DNA from: Rhodocyclaceae bacterium
GTDB taxonomy: Bacteria > Pseudomonadota > Gammaproteobacteria > Burkholderiales > Rhodocyclaceae
Assembly (NCBI GenBank): GCA_030681195.1
Contig: JAUXXJ010000020.1
Location: 26,796 to 90,795, forward strand
DNA: 64,000 bases
Direction of reading: 5' to 3'
Position numbers and translations under genes: made by a program. The notes under the pieces are model-generated. The model was not told where the DNA came from and searched no databases. It saw only the letters and a program-made list of their open reading frames with translations. Shown here piece after piece: positions 8,984 through 19,136 of the stretch (positions are counted from its first letter, which is position 1; every line of letters begins with the position of its first letter).

Positions 8984-10345
8984 ATGTCTGCCATATCCGA
9001 TTTTTCCTTTACGCCCGACCAGTTTCGCCAACTTGCCCGTGATGTGCTGCGCCATGCTGAACGTTGCGGGGCAACGGCCTGCGAGACCGATGTGTCCGAG
9101 GGGATCGGCCAGTCGGTGACGGTGCGCAAGGGGGAAGTCGAAACCATCGAATTCAATCGCGACAAGGGCATCGGTGTGAGTGTCTATCTCGGTCAGCGCC
9201 GCGGCCATGCCAGCACTTCCGACTTTTCGCCGGCCTCGCTGCGGGCGACGGTGGAAGCGGCGCTGTCGATCGCCCGCTTCACCGCCGAGGATGAGTGTGC
9301 CGGCCTGCCTGATCCGGGCCTGTTGGCGCGCGGATCGATGGATCTCGATCTGTATCACCCGTGGGACCTGTCTGTCGAGGAGGCGATTGACATTGCCCGC
9401 CGCAGTGAAGCCGCCGCGTTTGCCGTCGATCTGCGCATCAGCAACAGTGAAGGGGCGACGGTGTCCACCCATGCGGCCCACTTCATGTCGGCCAACAGCC
9501 TCGGTTTCATGGGCGGCTTCCCGACCACGCGCCATTACATTTCCTGCGTGCCGATTGCCCAAAGTGGCAAGGGGGGCAAGGACATGCAGCGCGACGACTG
9601 GTATTCCGGCTGGCGCGATCCGGCGCAACTCTCCGCGCCCGAGATCATCGGCGACTATGCCGCACGGCGCACCCTGTCCCGCCTGGGGGCGCGCAAGCTC
9701 AAGACGCGTCAGTGCAAGATCATGCTGGAGGCGCCGCTGGCCACCATGCTGATCGGCAGCTTCGTGCATGCCGTCAGTGGCGGCAGTCTTTATCGCAAGT
9801 CGAGCTTTCTGGTCGATTCGCTCGGTCAGCGCCTCTTCCCCGAATGGATGAGCATCGAGGAACGTCCACACCTGCGCAATGCCCTTGCTTCCACCCCCTT
9901 CGATGACGATGGCGTGGCAACACGCGACCGTACCGTGGTGGACCGTGGCGTGTTGCAGGGCTACTTCCTGTCCACCTACACGGCCCGCAAGCTGGGTATG
10001 CCGACGACCGGCAACGCCGGGGGCAGCCACAATCTGTTGATTGCGCCCAGCCCGGATGCACCGGCCGACTTTGCCGGCCTGCTCAAACAAATGGGGACGG
10101 GCTTGCTGGTCACCGAACTGCTCGGCCATGGCATCAATTATGTGACGGGGGATTACTCGCGCGGTGCCGCCGGCTACTGGGTCGAGAATGGCGAGATTGC
10201 TTATCCGGTCCATGAGGTGACGGTGGCGGGCAATCTGCGCGACATGTTTGCCGGCATCGAAGCCATCGGTCGCGACACCGTGACCCGGGGCTCGCGCACC
10301 GTCGGTTCGATTGTCATTGACCGCATGACGGTGGCCGGCAGTTAG
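8984..10345 (+). CDS. pmbA: Metalloprotease PmbA (TldE)
   Basis: The TldE/PmbA subunit of the TldD/E protease, which in E. coli matures microcin B17 and degrades CcdA. Seen in 453 residues: an N-terminal CETDVSEGIGQSVTVRKGEVETIE segment, GIGVSVYLGQRRGHASTSD, and the conserved C-terminal GVLQGYFLSTYTARKLG and GGSHNLLI. As in other TldE subunits I see no HExxxH metal site, which belongs to TldD. TldD is not in this window. Translation begins at ATG 8984. A candidate -10 (TAGATAAT) lies about 15 bases upstream of the start. Confidence 0.95.
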   Translation: MSAISDFSFTPDQFRQLARDVLRHAERCGATACETDVSEGIGQSVTVRKGEVETIEFNRDKGIGVSVYLGQRRGHASTSDFSPASLRATVEAALSIARFTAEDECAGLPDPGLLARGSMDLDLYHPWDLSVEEAIDIARRSEAAAFAVDLRISNSEGATVSTHAAHFMSANSLGFMGGFPTTRHYISCVPIAQSGKGGKDMQRDDWYSGWRDPAQLSAPEIIGDYAARRTLSRLGARKLKTRQCKIMLEAPLATMLIGSFVHAVSGGSLYRKSSFLVDSLGQRLFPEWMSIEERPHLRNALASTPFDDDGVATRDRTVVDRGVLQGYFLSTYTARKLGMPTTGNAGGSHNLLIAPSPDAPADFAGLLKQMGTGLLVTELLGHGINYVTGDYSRGAAGYWVENGEIAYPVHEVTVAGNLRDMFAGIEAIGRDTVTRGSRTVGSIVIDRMTVAGS

Positions 10346-10374
10346 CCCAATAACTTTCTCTATGATCCCGCTTT

Positions 10375-10399
10375 GCCGTCCTGCCAGCGCCGACTTTTT
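10375..10399 (+). repeat. 24-bp dispersed repeat, intergenic copy pmbA-dctP
   Basis: Forward orientation, one difference from consensus (GCCGTCCTGCCA then GCGCCGACTTTT and extra T). One of only two intact copies outside a coding frame. Confidence 0.85.
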
Positions 10400-10468
10400 T
10401 GGGTGTAGGATTACGCGCACGTCCTGTCAACGGGATGCCCGAAAACAACCCCACTGAGGAGTGACTAC

Positions 10469-11548
10469 ATGGAACGTCGCAAGTTTCTACAGAACGCTGG
10501 CATTGCCGGCATCCTAGCTGCGGGTGCCGCCCCGGCCGTCGTCAATGCGCAAACTGCGGTGCGCTGGCGCCTGACGTCCAGCTTCCCGAAGAGCCTGGAT
10601 ACCATTTATGGCGGTGCCGAGGTGCTGTCCAACCGCCTGAAGGCCATGACCGGCGGCAAGTTCGAAGTGCAGGTATTTGCAGCCGGTGAAATCGCCCCCG
10701 GCCTGCAGGCGCTGGATGTCACCCAGAACGGTACGGTTGAGTGCTGCCATACCTGCTCCTACTACTACGTCGGCAAGGACAAGTCCTTTGGTTTTGGTAC
10801 TTCCGTTCCTTTTGGCATGAACTTCCGTCAATTCAATGCCTGGTTCTACTATGGGGGCGGTGACAAGATCCTGCAGGATTTCTACAATAACTACAACGTG
10901 GTGCATTTCCTCGGCGGCAACACCGGTGTGCAGATGGGTGGCTGGTTCCGCAAGGAGGTCAAGACGCTGAAGGATGTCAAAGGCCTCAAGATGCGCATCG
11001 CTGGTCTGGGCGGTACGGTCTTTGCCGGTCTGGGTGCCGTGCCGCAACAGATCGCCGGTTCCGACATCTACCCGGCGCTGGAAAAGGGCACCATTGATGC
11101 CGCAGAATGGGTCGGCCCCTACGACGACGAGAAGCTGGGTTTCTACAAGGTCGCCAAGAACTATTATTTCCCGGGCTGGTGGGAACCGGGTCCTGGCATC
11201 AATTTCTTCATCAACAAGGATGCCTGGGCCAAGTTGCCGAAGGAATATCAGGAAGCCTTCCAGGCAGCCGCCTATGAAGCCAACGTCACCATGATGGCCG
11301 CGTATGACCACAAGAACCCGATCGCCCTGCGCAATCTGGTCAAGAATGGTGTTAAGTTGCGCAGCTTCTCGCAGGAAATTCTCAAGGCGGCCTACAAGGG
11401 ATCACAGGAGCTTTATGCCAGTGAGTCTGCGTCGAACCCGGCCTTCAAGAAGATTGCCGACCACTACTTCAAGTACCAGAAGGATCAGAACCAGTGGTTC
11501 GGCGTGGCCGAGGCCAGCCTGGATCGTTTCCTGCAGACGATCAAGTAA
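10469..11548 (+). CDS. TRAP transporter periplasmic binding protein, TakP-like (2-oxo acid type)
   Basis: Binds a small carboxylate in the periplasm and delivers it to a TRAP permease. Seen in 359 residues: a twin-arginine-like start RRKFLQNAG with signal peptide to about residue 28 (VVNAQ), then SSFPKSLDTIYGGAE, GTVECCHTCSYYYVGKD, GGNTGVQMGGWFRKE, MRIAGLGG, QIAGSDIYPALEKGTIDAAEWVGPYDDEKLGF and YYFPGWWEPG. From recall these closely match the sodium- and 2-oxo-acid-binding TakP of Rhodobacter, so pyruvate or a related 2-oxo acid is a likely ligand. GAGGAG stands 8 bases before the ATG. The permeases lie convergently on the other strand across a shared terminator. Confidence 0.93.
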   Translation: MERRKFLQNAGIAGILAAGAAPAVVNAQTAVRWRLTSSFPKSLDTIYGGAEVLSNRLKAMTGGKFEVQVFAAGEIAPGLQALDVTQNGTVECCHTCSYYYVGKDKSFGFGTSVPFGMNFRQFNAWFYYGGGDKILQDFYNNYNVVHFLGGNTGVQMGGWFRKEVKTLKDVKGLKMRIAGLGGTVFAGLGAVPQQIAGSDIYPALEKGTIDAAEWVGPYDDEKLGFYKVAKNYYFPGWWEPGPGINFFINKDAWAKLPKEYQEAFQAAAYEANVTMMAAYDHKNPIALRNLVKNGVKLRSFSQEILKAAYKGSQELYASESASNPAFKKIADHYFKYQKDQNQWFGVAEASLDRFLQTIK

Positions 11549-11566
11549 GCCGGCATTCTCTGCAAT

Positions 11567-11603
11567 AAAAAATCCCCGGCGGTTACCCGCCGGGGATTTT
11601 TTT
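11567..11603. terminator. Bidirectional intrinsic terminator between dctP and dctM
   Basis: A 9-bp GC stem (CCCCGGCGG 11574-11582 with CCGCCGGGG 11587-11595, loop TTAC) is flanked by A6 on the left and T7 on the right, so it can stop transcription from both converging units. Confidence 0.93.
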
Positions 11604-11610
11604 GGCCACG

Positions 11611-13338
11611 CTATTTTTTCTTTGCATCTTCCTCATTTTCTTCGAAGGACTTGTTGAGGGCATCGTCCTCGGCATCTTCGTCGCCAGCATTCTCCTCTGT
11701 GGCTGACGCATCTGCAGCCGCATCCTGTTCGATCATCTGGTTGATGTCGATTTCCGGGCCGCCCGCCGTATCCGGCGTGGGGTCGTGCCCCACCAGTTGC
11801 GGGAAGGCGATGATCAACGCCACCATGATGATCTGGATGACCACGAAGGGAATCGCGCCCCAGTAGATCTGCCCGGTAGTGACGGGAGCGGTTGTCTTGC
11901 CAGTGACGTGATCCTTGTAGGGTGAACTGGGGGCCACCGAGCGCAGGTAGAACAGCGCAAAACCGAAGGGCGGGTGCATGAACGAAGTCTGCATGTTGAC
12001 CGCCATCAGGATGCCGAACCAGATCAGGTCGATCCCCAGTGCTTCTGCAGCGGGTGCCAGCAGGGGCAGCACGATGAAGGCCAGTTCGAAGAAGTCGAGG
12101 AAGAAGGCGAGCAGGAACACCAGGATATTCACGACGATCAGGAAGCCCGTTTCGCCACCAGGCAGGTTGGCGAGCAGGTGTTCAACCCACTTGTGGCCAT
12201 CCACGCCATAAAAAGTCAGCGAGAAAACGCGCGCGCCGATCAGGATGAAAATGACAAAGGTGGTGAGCTTGGCGGTCGAATCCATTGCCTGCTTGAGCAG
12301 ACTGACGTTGAGGCGCTTGCGTGAGAGCGCCATGATCAGCGCGCCGGCAGCGCCCATTGCGCCGCCCTCGGTCGGCGTGGCAATGCCGATGAAGATGGTG
12401 CCAAGCACAAGGAAGATCAGCGCCAGCGGCGGGATCAGGACAAAGGTGACTTTTTCTGCCATCTTCGACAGCAAGCCAAGCTGGGTTACCCGGTTGGCGA
12501 CGGCAGTAACAAAAGCGACAGCCATGCCGATGCACATGGCAATGACGACCAACTCGTCGGTTGGCTTGTCCTCGGGCTGCGTCGAGATCCAATAAAAGGC
12601 TACCGCTGACGAGATTGCCGTCAGTACCAGCAAGGACGATACGCCGGTCTTGCCGTTCGGTTCCTTAAAAATGCGCGCCTCGGGGGGTAGAGCCGGCGCC
12701 GACTTGGGGTAGATCATCGCCATGCCAACGACGTAGAGCAGATACAGGCCGGTGAGCACAAAGCCCGGCACGAACGCCCCCTTGTACATGTCGCCGACCG
12801 ACTTGCCGAGTTGGTCGGCAATGATGATCAGCACCAGTGAGGGCGGGATGATTTGTGCCAGTGTCCCAGAGGCAGCGATGACCCCCGAAGCCAGTCGTCG
12901 GTCGTAGCCATAGCGCAGCATGATCGGCAGTGAGATGAGGCCCATCGAAATCACCGAGGCGGCGACCACGCCGGTAGTGGCGGCGAGCATGGCGCCGACG
13001 AAGATTACGGCAATGGCCAGACCACCACGGATCGGGCCGAACAATTGGCCAATGGTTTCGAGCAGATCCTCGGCCATGCCCGAACGTTCGAGGATCAAGC
13101 CCATGAAGGTAAAGAAGGGGATGGCCAGCAGCGTGTCGTTGTTCATGATGCCGCCGAAGATGCGTTCTGGCAGCGCTTGGAAGAAGGCCGGGGTGAACAG
13201 GCCAAGCTCGATGCCGATCCAGCCGAAGATGATGCCATTGGCGGCCAACGCAAAAGCAACCGGGAAACCGAGCAGCAGGAAGATGACCAGCGAGCCGAAG
13301 ATGATCGGCGCCATGTTGGCGATGAGGAATTCCGTCAT
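11611..13338 (-). CDS. TRAP transporter large permease subunit (DctM family)
   Basis: The 12-plus-helix ion-coupled subunit of a TRAP importer. Seen in 575 residues: GFPVAFALAANGIIFGWIG, IPFFTFMGLILERSGMAEDLL, GAMLAATTGVVAASVISMGLISLP, ASGTLAQIIPPSLVLIIIADQLG and a second half with GTIFIGIATPTEGGAMGAAGA. It is longer than the usual roughly 430 residues because of an extra central stretch (about 220-290, with further helices) and a C-terminal tail of about 45 residues rich in Asp, Glu and Ala. The start overlaps dctQ by 4 bp. It probably partners the TakP-like protein at 10469. Confidence 0.93.
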   Translation of the reverse strand: MTEFLIANMAPIIFGSLVIFLLLGFPVAFALAANGIIFGWIGIELGLFTPAFFQALPERIFGGIMNNDTLLAIPFFTFMGLILERSGMAEDLLETIGQLFGPIRGGLAIAVIFVGAMLAATTGVVAASVISMGLISLPIMLRYGYDRRLASGVIAASGTLAQIIPPSLVLIIIADQLGKSVGDMYKGAFVPGFVLTGLYLLYVVGMAMIYPKSAPALPPEARIFKEPNGKTGVSSLLVLTAISSAVAFYWISTQPEDKPTDELVVIAMCIGMAVAFVTAVANRVTQLGLLSKMAEKVTFVLIPPLALIFLVLGTIFIGIATPTEGGAMGAAGALIMALSRKRLNVSLLKQAMDSTAKLTTFVIFILIGARVFSLTFYGVDGHKWVEHLLANLPGGETGFLIVVNILVFLLAFFLDFFELAFIVLPLLAPAAEALGIDLIWFGILMAVNMQTSFMHPPFGFALFYLRSVAPSSPYKDHVTGKTTAPVTTGQIYWGAIPFVVIQIIMVALIIAFPQLVGHDPTPDTAGGPEIDINQMIEQDAAADASATEENAGDEDAEDDALNKSFEENEEDAKKK

Positions 13339-13880
13339 TTCGCCATGCCCTGTTGGGTCTTGGCCAGCACATTGGGGCCTGCGCCTGTCAGGAAGGCAAA
13401 CCGTTTGATCAGTTCCGACACCGCCTGAAGAATCAGCAGGGCAAAACCGACCGGCAGCAATAGTCGCACCGGCCAGCGGATCAGACCGCCCGGACTGGGC
13501 GAGCCCTCACCGGAGTGCCACGCATTCATGAAAACAGGCCAGGAGAGATAGGCAATCATCAGGGCCATCGGCAACAGGAATACCAGAATGCCGAAAACAT
13601 CGATCCAGTTTTGCGCACGTTCGGACAGGCGTCCGGCAATCACGTCAATACGGATATGCTCGTTTTTCTTCAGCACATACGCCGCGCAGAAAAGAAAAAT
13701 CGCCGAGAACAGATACCACTGGATCTCGAGCATCGCATTGGAACTCAGGTTAAAGGCAAACCGCGACATCGCATTGCCGGCCGAAATCAACACAATGATC
13801 ATGATCAGCCAGATGGCCGCGCGACCGACTGCTTCGCTGATGGCGTCGATCAGACGCGAGAATTGCAGCAGGGTTTTCAT
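13335..13880 (-). CDS. TRAP transporter small permease subunit (DctQ family)
   Basis: A four-helix membrane protein that pairs with DctM. Seen in 181 residues: hydrophobic segments AAIWLIMIIVLISAGNAM, WYLFSAIFLFCAAYVL, VFGILVFLLPMALMIAYL and LLLPVGFALLILQAVSELI, with the conserved NEHIRIDVIAGRLS between the second and third. ATG 13880 is chosen because GAGGAG lies 9 bases upstream; a longer frame to 13958 would add 26 residues with no membrane logic. It is the promoter-proximal gene of the permease pair. Confidence 0.92.
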   Translation of the reverse strand: MKTLLQFSRLIDAISEAVGRAAIWLIMIIVLISAGNAMSRFAFNLSSNAMLEIQWYLFSAIFLFCAAYVLKKNEHIRIDVIAGRLSERAQNWIDVFGILVFLLPMALMIAYLSWPVFMNAWHSGEGSPSPGGLIRWPVRLLLPVGFALLILQAVSELIKRFAFLTGAGPNVLAKTQQGMAK

Positions 13881-13960
13881 CGACTCAACTCCTCGGGGGA
13901 TGATGGGCAGACGCCTATAATTATTTCGCCGCATTCTAGCCGCTGACATCCCGATCAACC

Positions 13961-14602
13961 ATGTATCCCTTCGCTCAACCCACCCGCCTGTGTTTCATCC
14001 GCCACGGCGAAACCGACTGGAATGCCGGTAAACGCGTCCAGGGCCAGATCGACGTGCCGCTGTCGGCGGTCGGGCATGCGCAGGCCCGTGCCACTGCGAA
14101 TGCCTTGAAGGATGAGGGCCTCGCCGCGATTTACAGCAGCGACCTGATCCGCGCACACCAGACGGCCGAAGCCACGGCCCATCTGGCCCATTTGCCTGTG
14201 CAGTTGCATGCGGGGCTGCGCGAGCGCCACTACGGCGTGTTTCAGGGGCTGACCTACGACGAGGCCAATGAACGCTACCCGGAAGAATATTTGCGCCACA
14301 AGGCGCGCGATGTACGTTTTGTGCCATCTGGGGGCGAAAGCCTGCTCGACTTTGCGATGCGGCTTGAACAAGCCTTTGATGAGATCGTCCGCCGTCATGT
14401 CGGTCAGGCCGTGGCGATTTTTACGCATGGCGGCGTGCTTGATATTGTGCATCGCCAGGCAAGCGGCAAGCCGCTCACCACGCCACGCGATTTCACCATT
14501 CCGAATTGCGGCCTCAACTGGTGCGAGGTCTTCAACGGTTGCTGGACGCTGCTGAGCTGGGCGGAGCGCGATCATCTTGATGGAACGCGCGACGAGCTAT
14601 AG
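13961..14602 (+). CDS. Histidine phosphatase family protein (phosphoglycerate mutase-like)
   Basis: A 213-residue member of the histidine phosphatase superfamily. Seen: the phosphohistidine motif FIRHGETDWN with LRERHYGVFQGL, a GGESLLDFAMR loop and FTHGGVLD, which supplies the second catalytic His. Cofactor-dependent mutases have a longer insert and TDVGLTEKG; this protein has neither, so it is more likely a phosphatase (GpmB, CobC or sugar-phosphate type) than a mutase. Substrate unknown. Divergent from dctQ by 80 bp and 60 bp upstream of glyA. Confidence 0.88.
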   Translation: MYPFAQPTRLCFIRHGETDWNAGKRVQGQIDVPLSAVGHAQARATANALKDEGLAAIYSSDLIRAHQTAEATAHLAHLPVQLHAGLRERHYGVFQGLTYDEANERYPEEYLRHKARDVRFVPSGGESLLDFAMRLEQAFDEIVRRHVGQAVAIFTHGGVLDIVHRQASGKPLTTPRDFTIPNCGLNWCEVFNGCWTLLSWAERDHLDGTRDEL

Positions 14603-14662
14603 ACCTTGGCCTGCTAAAATGCTGGTTTCGCCACCGACTAAGCCGACAAAAGGGCCAACACC

Positions 14663-15907
<1,245 letters not shown>

Positions 15908-15913
15908 TCTGCG

Positions 15914-16387
15914 ATGCGCTGTCCTTACTGCAACGAGGACAACACCCAGGTCGTCGACACGCGCGAGAACGAGGAAGGCGATACCGTCCGACGGCGTCGC
16001 CGTTGCCTCGCCTGCGACAAGCGTTTCACCACCTATGAGCGCACCGAGTTGCAGTTGCCCTTGGTGGTTAAAAAGAATGGCAGCCGCGTCGACTTTGATC
16101 GGGAGAAATTGCGCTCAAGCATGATGCTCGCCTTGCGCAAGCGTCCGGTGACCACCGAAAGCGTCGAAACCGCTCTCGATCGCATTGAGGAAAAGCTGGT
16201 GCAACTGGCTGAGCGCGAAGTGCCGTCGGATCGGGTCGGCGAACTGGTGATGCGCGAACTGAAGAAACTCGACAAAGTCGCCTACATCCGCTTCGCCTCG
16301 GTCTATCGGAACTTTGCCGACGTCGATGAATTCTCCGACGCGATCCGCGAAGTGAAGCCCGCCAAGCGGCGCAGTACCGACAAGTAA
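15914..16387 (+). CDS. nrdR: Transcriptional repressor NrdR
   Basis: Represses ribonucleotide reductase genes when dATP is high. The 157-residue protein has a zinc ribbon with Cys3, Cys6, Cys31 and Cys34 (CPYC and CLAC), the basic RRRRRC stretch, then an ATP-cone ([20 protein letters not shown]) and the conserved end [15 protein letters not shown]. It sits between glyA and ribD with gaps of 6 and 7 bp, so it is in one transcript with them. Confidence 0.97.
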   Translation: MRCPYCNEDNTQVVDTRENEEGDTVRRRRRCLACDKRFTTYERTELQLPLVVKKNGSRVDFDREKLRSSMMLALRKRPVTTESVETALDRIEEKLVQLAEREVPSDRVGELVMRELKKLDKVAYIRFASVYRNFADVDEFSDAIREVKPAKRRSTDK

Positions 16388-16394
16388 GCTGCCC

Positions 16395-17507
16395 GTGGCC
16401 TTCTCGGCGGACGATCATCGTTTCATGGCGCGGGCGCTGCAACTCGCCGCACTCGGCATGAATACGACGACACCGAATCCCCGCGTAGGCTGCGTCATCG
16501 TGCGCAATGGCGCCGTGATTGCCGAAGGCTGGCACGAGAAGGCCGGCGGGCCGCATGCAGAGGTAATGGCACTCGCAAAAGTCGGCGCTGGTGGGACGGC
16601 AGGCGCCACGGCGTATGTCACCCTCGAACCCTGTAGTCATCATGGCCGCACCCCGCCCTGTGCCGAGGCGCTGATCGCAGCAGGTGTCGCCCGTGTGGTT
16701 GCGGCCATGCAGGACCCGAACCCGCTTGTCGCCGGGCGCGGGCTGGCGCGCCTGCAGGCAGCAGGCATCGAGACGCACAGCGGTCTGCTGGAAAACGAAG
16801 CGCGGGAACTCAACATCGGCTTCATCTCGCGCATGACGCGCGGCCGTCCCTGGGTGCGCCTCAAGGTGGCGACCAGTCTCGACGGCAAGACAGCGCTCGC
16901 CAATGGTCGTTCGCAGTGGATTACCGGGGCCGATGCCCGCCGCGACGTGCATGCCTGGCGCGCCCGTAGCTGCGCGATGCTGACCGGTATCGGCACGGTG
17001 CGCGACGACAATCCACGTCTCAATGTACGTGACGTTCAGACAACCCGACAGCCCCTGCGCGTGGTGGTCGATAGCCGGCTGGAAATGTCACCCGAGGCGG
17101 CGATTCTTGAAGGGGGCAATTGCCTGATCGCGGCTGCGATCAATCAGTCGGACAAAGTGGCGCAATTGCAGGCCAAGGGCGCTGAAGTGATCTGCCTGCC
17201 CAACGCACAAGGCAAGGTCGACCTGCCTGCACTGATGCTTGAGTTGGGACGGCGCGGCATCAACGAGGTGATGGTCGAGGCTGGCCTCAAACTGAATGGC
17301 TCCCTGTTGCGTGAGGGTTGTGTTGATGAGTTGCTGCTCTATCAGGCCCCGCTGTTGTTGGGCAATGCCGCACGCGGCATGGCGGATATTGGCGAACTGG
17401 TCGAGCTGACGCAAGCACAGCGCCTGACGGTGATGGAACGCCGTCCTGTCGGCGCCGACTTTTTCATGCGGGCGAGGCTCACGCCATCGGTAAGTGGCAA
17501 CGACTAG
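16395..17507 (+). CDS. ribD: Bifunctional riboflavin biosynthesis deaminase/reductase
   Basis: Carries out the deamination and side-chain reduction steps that follow GTP cyclohydrolase II. Residues 1-145 are the CDA-like deaminase with HAE (54-56) and PC..HHGRTPPC (Cys80, Cys89) binding zinc; from about 150 the NADPH reductase follows (WVRLKVATSLDGKTAL, ITGADARRDVH, MLTGIGTV). The start is GTG 16395; the first ATG (16425) would remove the conserved first helix. Two repeat copies lie inside: KVGAGGTA at 62-69, in the loop before GATAYVTLEPC, and PVGADFF near the C-terminus. The gene converges with the caspase gene, their stops overlapping by 4 bp. Confidence 0.95.
   Translation: MAFSADDHRFMARALQLAALGMNTTTPNPRVGCVIVRNGAVIAEGWHEKAGGPHAEVMALAKVGAGGTAGATAYVTLEPCSHHGRTPPCAEALIAAGVARVVAAMQDPNPLVAGRGLARLQAAGIETHSGLLENEARELNIGFISRMTRGRPWVRLKVATSLDGKTALANGRSQWITGADARRDVHAWRARSCAMLTGIGTVRDDNPRLNVRDVQTTRQPLRVVVDSRLEMSPEAAILEGGNCLIAAAINQSDKVAQLQAKGAEVICLPNAQGKVDLPALMLELGRRGINEVMVEAGLKLNGSLLREGCVDELLLYQAPLLLGNAARGMADIGELVELTQAQRLTVMERRPVGADFFMRARLTPSVSGND
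16577..16600 (-). repeat. 24-bp dispersed repeat, copy in the ribD deaminase domain
   Basis: Reverse orientation, one difference from consensus (GTGGGACGGC where the consensus has GCGGGACGGC). Encodes KVGAGGTA. Confidence 0.85.
17440..17464 (+). repeat. 24-bp dispersed repeat, degenerate copy at the end of ribD
   Basis: Forward orientation, three differences in the left half (GCCGTCCTGTCG) but an exact right half GCGCCGACTTTT. Encodes PVGADFF. Confidence 0.6.
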
Positions 17508-19129
17508 TCGAGAGCCGTAGCCTGCTGGTGCAGCGAAACCAGTTCGTGTCGCTGGGTTTCCTTGTAGCGGCCTTGATGACGCCCACGCACGATCCAATCC
17601 CGTCTGACCGGGACGATCAGGCCCGGCATCACCCACAAATGAATCTCGAGCTGGTAGCCGACCGTATTGTTCCACCCCAGGCCATCGATGCGAAAGGCAT
17701 CGAATTCTCCGGCCGGTACGCGCACTTTTTCGCGAGCGGCGATCCGCAAGTCGTAGTAAGCGTTTGAAGAGCGCCCACGGGCAGTGAGCTTGAAGGCGGC
17801 CGTCCATGTCTTTCCCACCTGCAGTTCGGCCGGATAAAGCTGTAGAGGAACGTCATATTCGCGATCGCCGACCTTTATTGGATTACCCATGAGGTCCCAG
17901 ATACCGGCACCGTCATTAATCTCGACGCGGTCGGCCACCACGTCCACACGGGTTACGCGCTGCGTGAAGATGCGGACCTCGACGCCAGTCAGCAAATCGG
18001 ACTCACGTATCGTCGCCTCATCGCCGACCGAGTAGCGACGGCCGAGTGGGAAATATCCTGATGAATACGGGTTTGCCGATGAGGCAAGCACCTGACTGGC
18101 AGGATGTCCCGGCGCCAGCTCGATTGCCGGATGCGTTGGTTCCTGCGACGGTGATTTCGGGACAGCCGCTGTCTTGCTCATACGATTCGCAACCAGCAGT
18201 CGGTTGAGACGAGCCTGGGCAATTTCTGCGAAGCGGCCATTGGGATAATCGCGCAGATAAGTCACCCACTCATCGATGACCACCGAATTCTTGATGCGGT
18301 TCCAGTATTCGATTTCGCGTTCAAGCAACTGCTCCATTTCCGTGTCAGCAAGCTTTTGGGGTCTCGTGCCAAACAGCATGATGTCGCTTTCTAGCGACGT
18401 GGTCTCCCACGGGATCTGTTCGCCTTGTGATTGCAGACGTACATTGAGCCGCACACGCTTGAGCGCATCTTCGATGCGTACGTTATGCACGGCAAATTCG
18501 CGCAGCAGATGCTCGGTATAGAGCCCATGCGCGCCCTCGCCATCTGCGGCGGCGCGGCCGGGGGCAGTTGCGTAGGCCAGCAGACTGCCAACCGGCGCAT
18601 CGAATTGCGAAAGCCCTTTCCTGTCCGGCTGATAACCGAGGCCGAACGGGTCATCACGGCAAGCATCAAGAAGGATGACGAAGCTCTTGGCCTGCCCTGC
18701 CACCAATTCACCGAGCAGCAGGCCGAGGTCGACACATCGTTGTTTGATGTGCTCCTGTTTTTCCACTACGGCATCAATGGGCAGCAGGTAATTGCGCCAG
18801 TCGAGTTGGGCCCCGTGGCCGGCATAGTAGAACACCGCCAGCCGGGTTTCAGGTCGGTTGGCTGCGGCACCGAAGCGTCTGATGGCACCGATCATCTCGT
18901 CGCGCCCGGCATTTAAGTGTGACTGGATGCGAAAGCCCGCCTGCTCAAGTAACTTGCCCATGGCCTGCGCATCGTTCACCGGGTTGCGTAAGGGGGTGGT
19001 GCGGTAGTTGGCATTACCGATGACGAGTGCCAATCGAGACGCTTCGGGCGTGGCTGCCAGAGACTGGGAAAGCGCCAGGGCAGGAGGCAACGCCGCCATG
19101 GCCTTGACGAATTGGCGCCGCGTAGTCAT
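17504..19129 (-). CDS. Caspase-family (peptidase C14-like) protein, exported
   Basis: A 541-residue protein with a caspase/metacaspase fold at its N-terminus. Seen: a twin-arginine-like start TTRRQFVKAMAALPPALAL with likely cleavage near SLAA (about residue 26), LALVIGNANY, the catalytic His105 in FYYAGHGAQ and Cys157 in LLDACRDDP. The C-terminal half (about 330-541) is beta-rich, with no recognised domain. ATG 19129 is chosen because it starts the signal peptide and leaves a 7-bp gap to the upstream gene. It is the last gene of a run with a FecR-like protein and a CHASE2 adenylate cyclase. Protease activity is inferred from the intact dyad; the substrate is unknown. Confidence 0.85.
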   Translation of the reverse strand: MTTRRQFVKAMAALPPALALSQSLAATPEASRLALVIGNANYRTTPLRNPVNDAQAMGKLLEQAGFRIQSHLNAGRDEMIGAIRRFGAAANRPETRLAVFYYAGHGAQLDWRNYLLPIDAVVEKQEHIKQRCVDLGLLLGELVAGQAKSFVILLDACRDDPFGLGYQPDRKGLSQFDAPVGSLLAYATAPGRAAADGEGAHGLYTEHLLREFAVHNVRIEDALKRVRLNVRLQSQGEQIPWETTSLESDIMLFGTRPQKLADTEMEQLLEREIEYWNRIKNSVVIDEWVTYLRDYPNGRFAEIAQARLNRLLVANRMSKTAAVPKSPSQEPTHPAIELAPGHPASQVLASSANPYSSGYFPLGRRYSVGDEATIRESDLLTGVEVRIFTQRVTRVDVVADRVEINDGAGIWDLMGNPIKVGDREYDVPLQLYPAELQVGKTWTAAFKLTARGRSSNAYYDLRIAAREKVRVPAGEFDAFRIDGLGWNNTVGYQLEIHLWVMPGLIVPVRRDWIVRGRHQGRYKETQRHELVSLHQQATALD

Positions 19130-19136
19130 GGCTGCA

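Noticed and set aside
8954..10420. Long open frame antisense to pmbA
   Set aside because: It mirrors the PmbA coding sequence, has no ribosome site and reads as low-complexity high-GC antisense.
12687..12700. GGCGCCGACTT in dctM
   Set aside because: Nine to eleven bases of the right half only, no left half, no T run.
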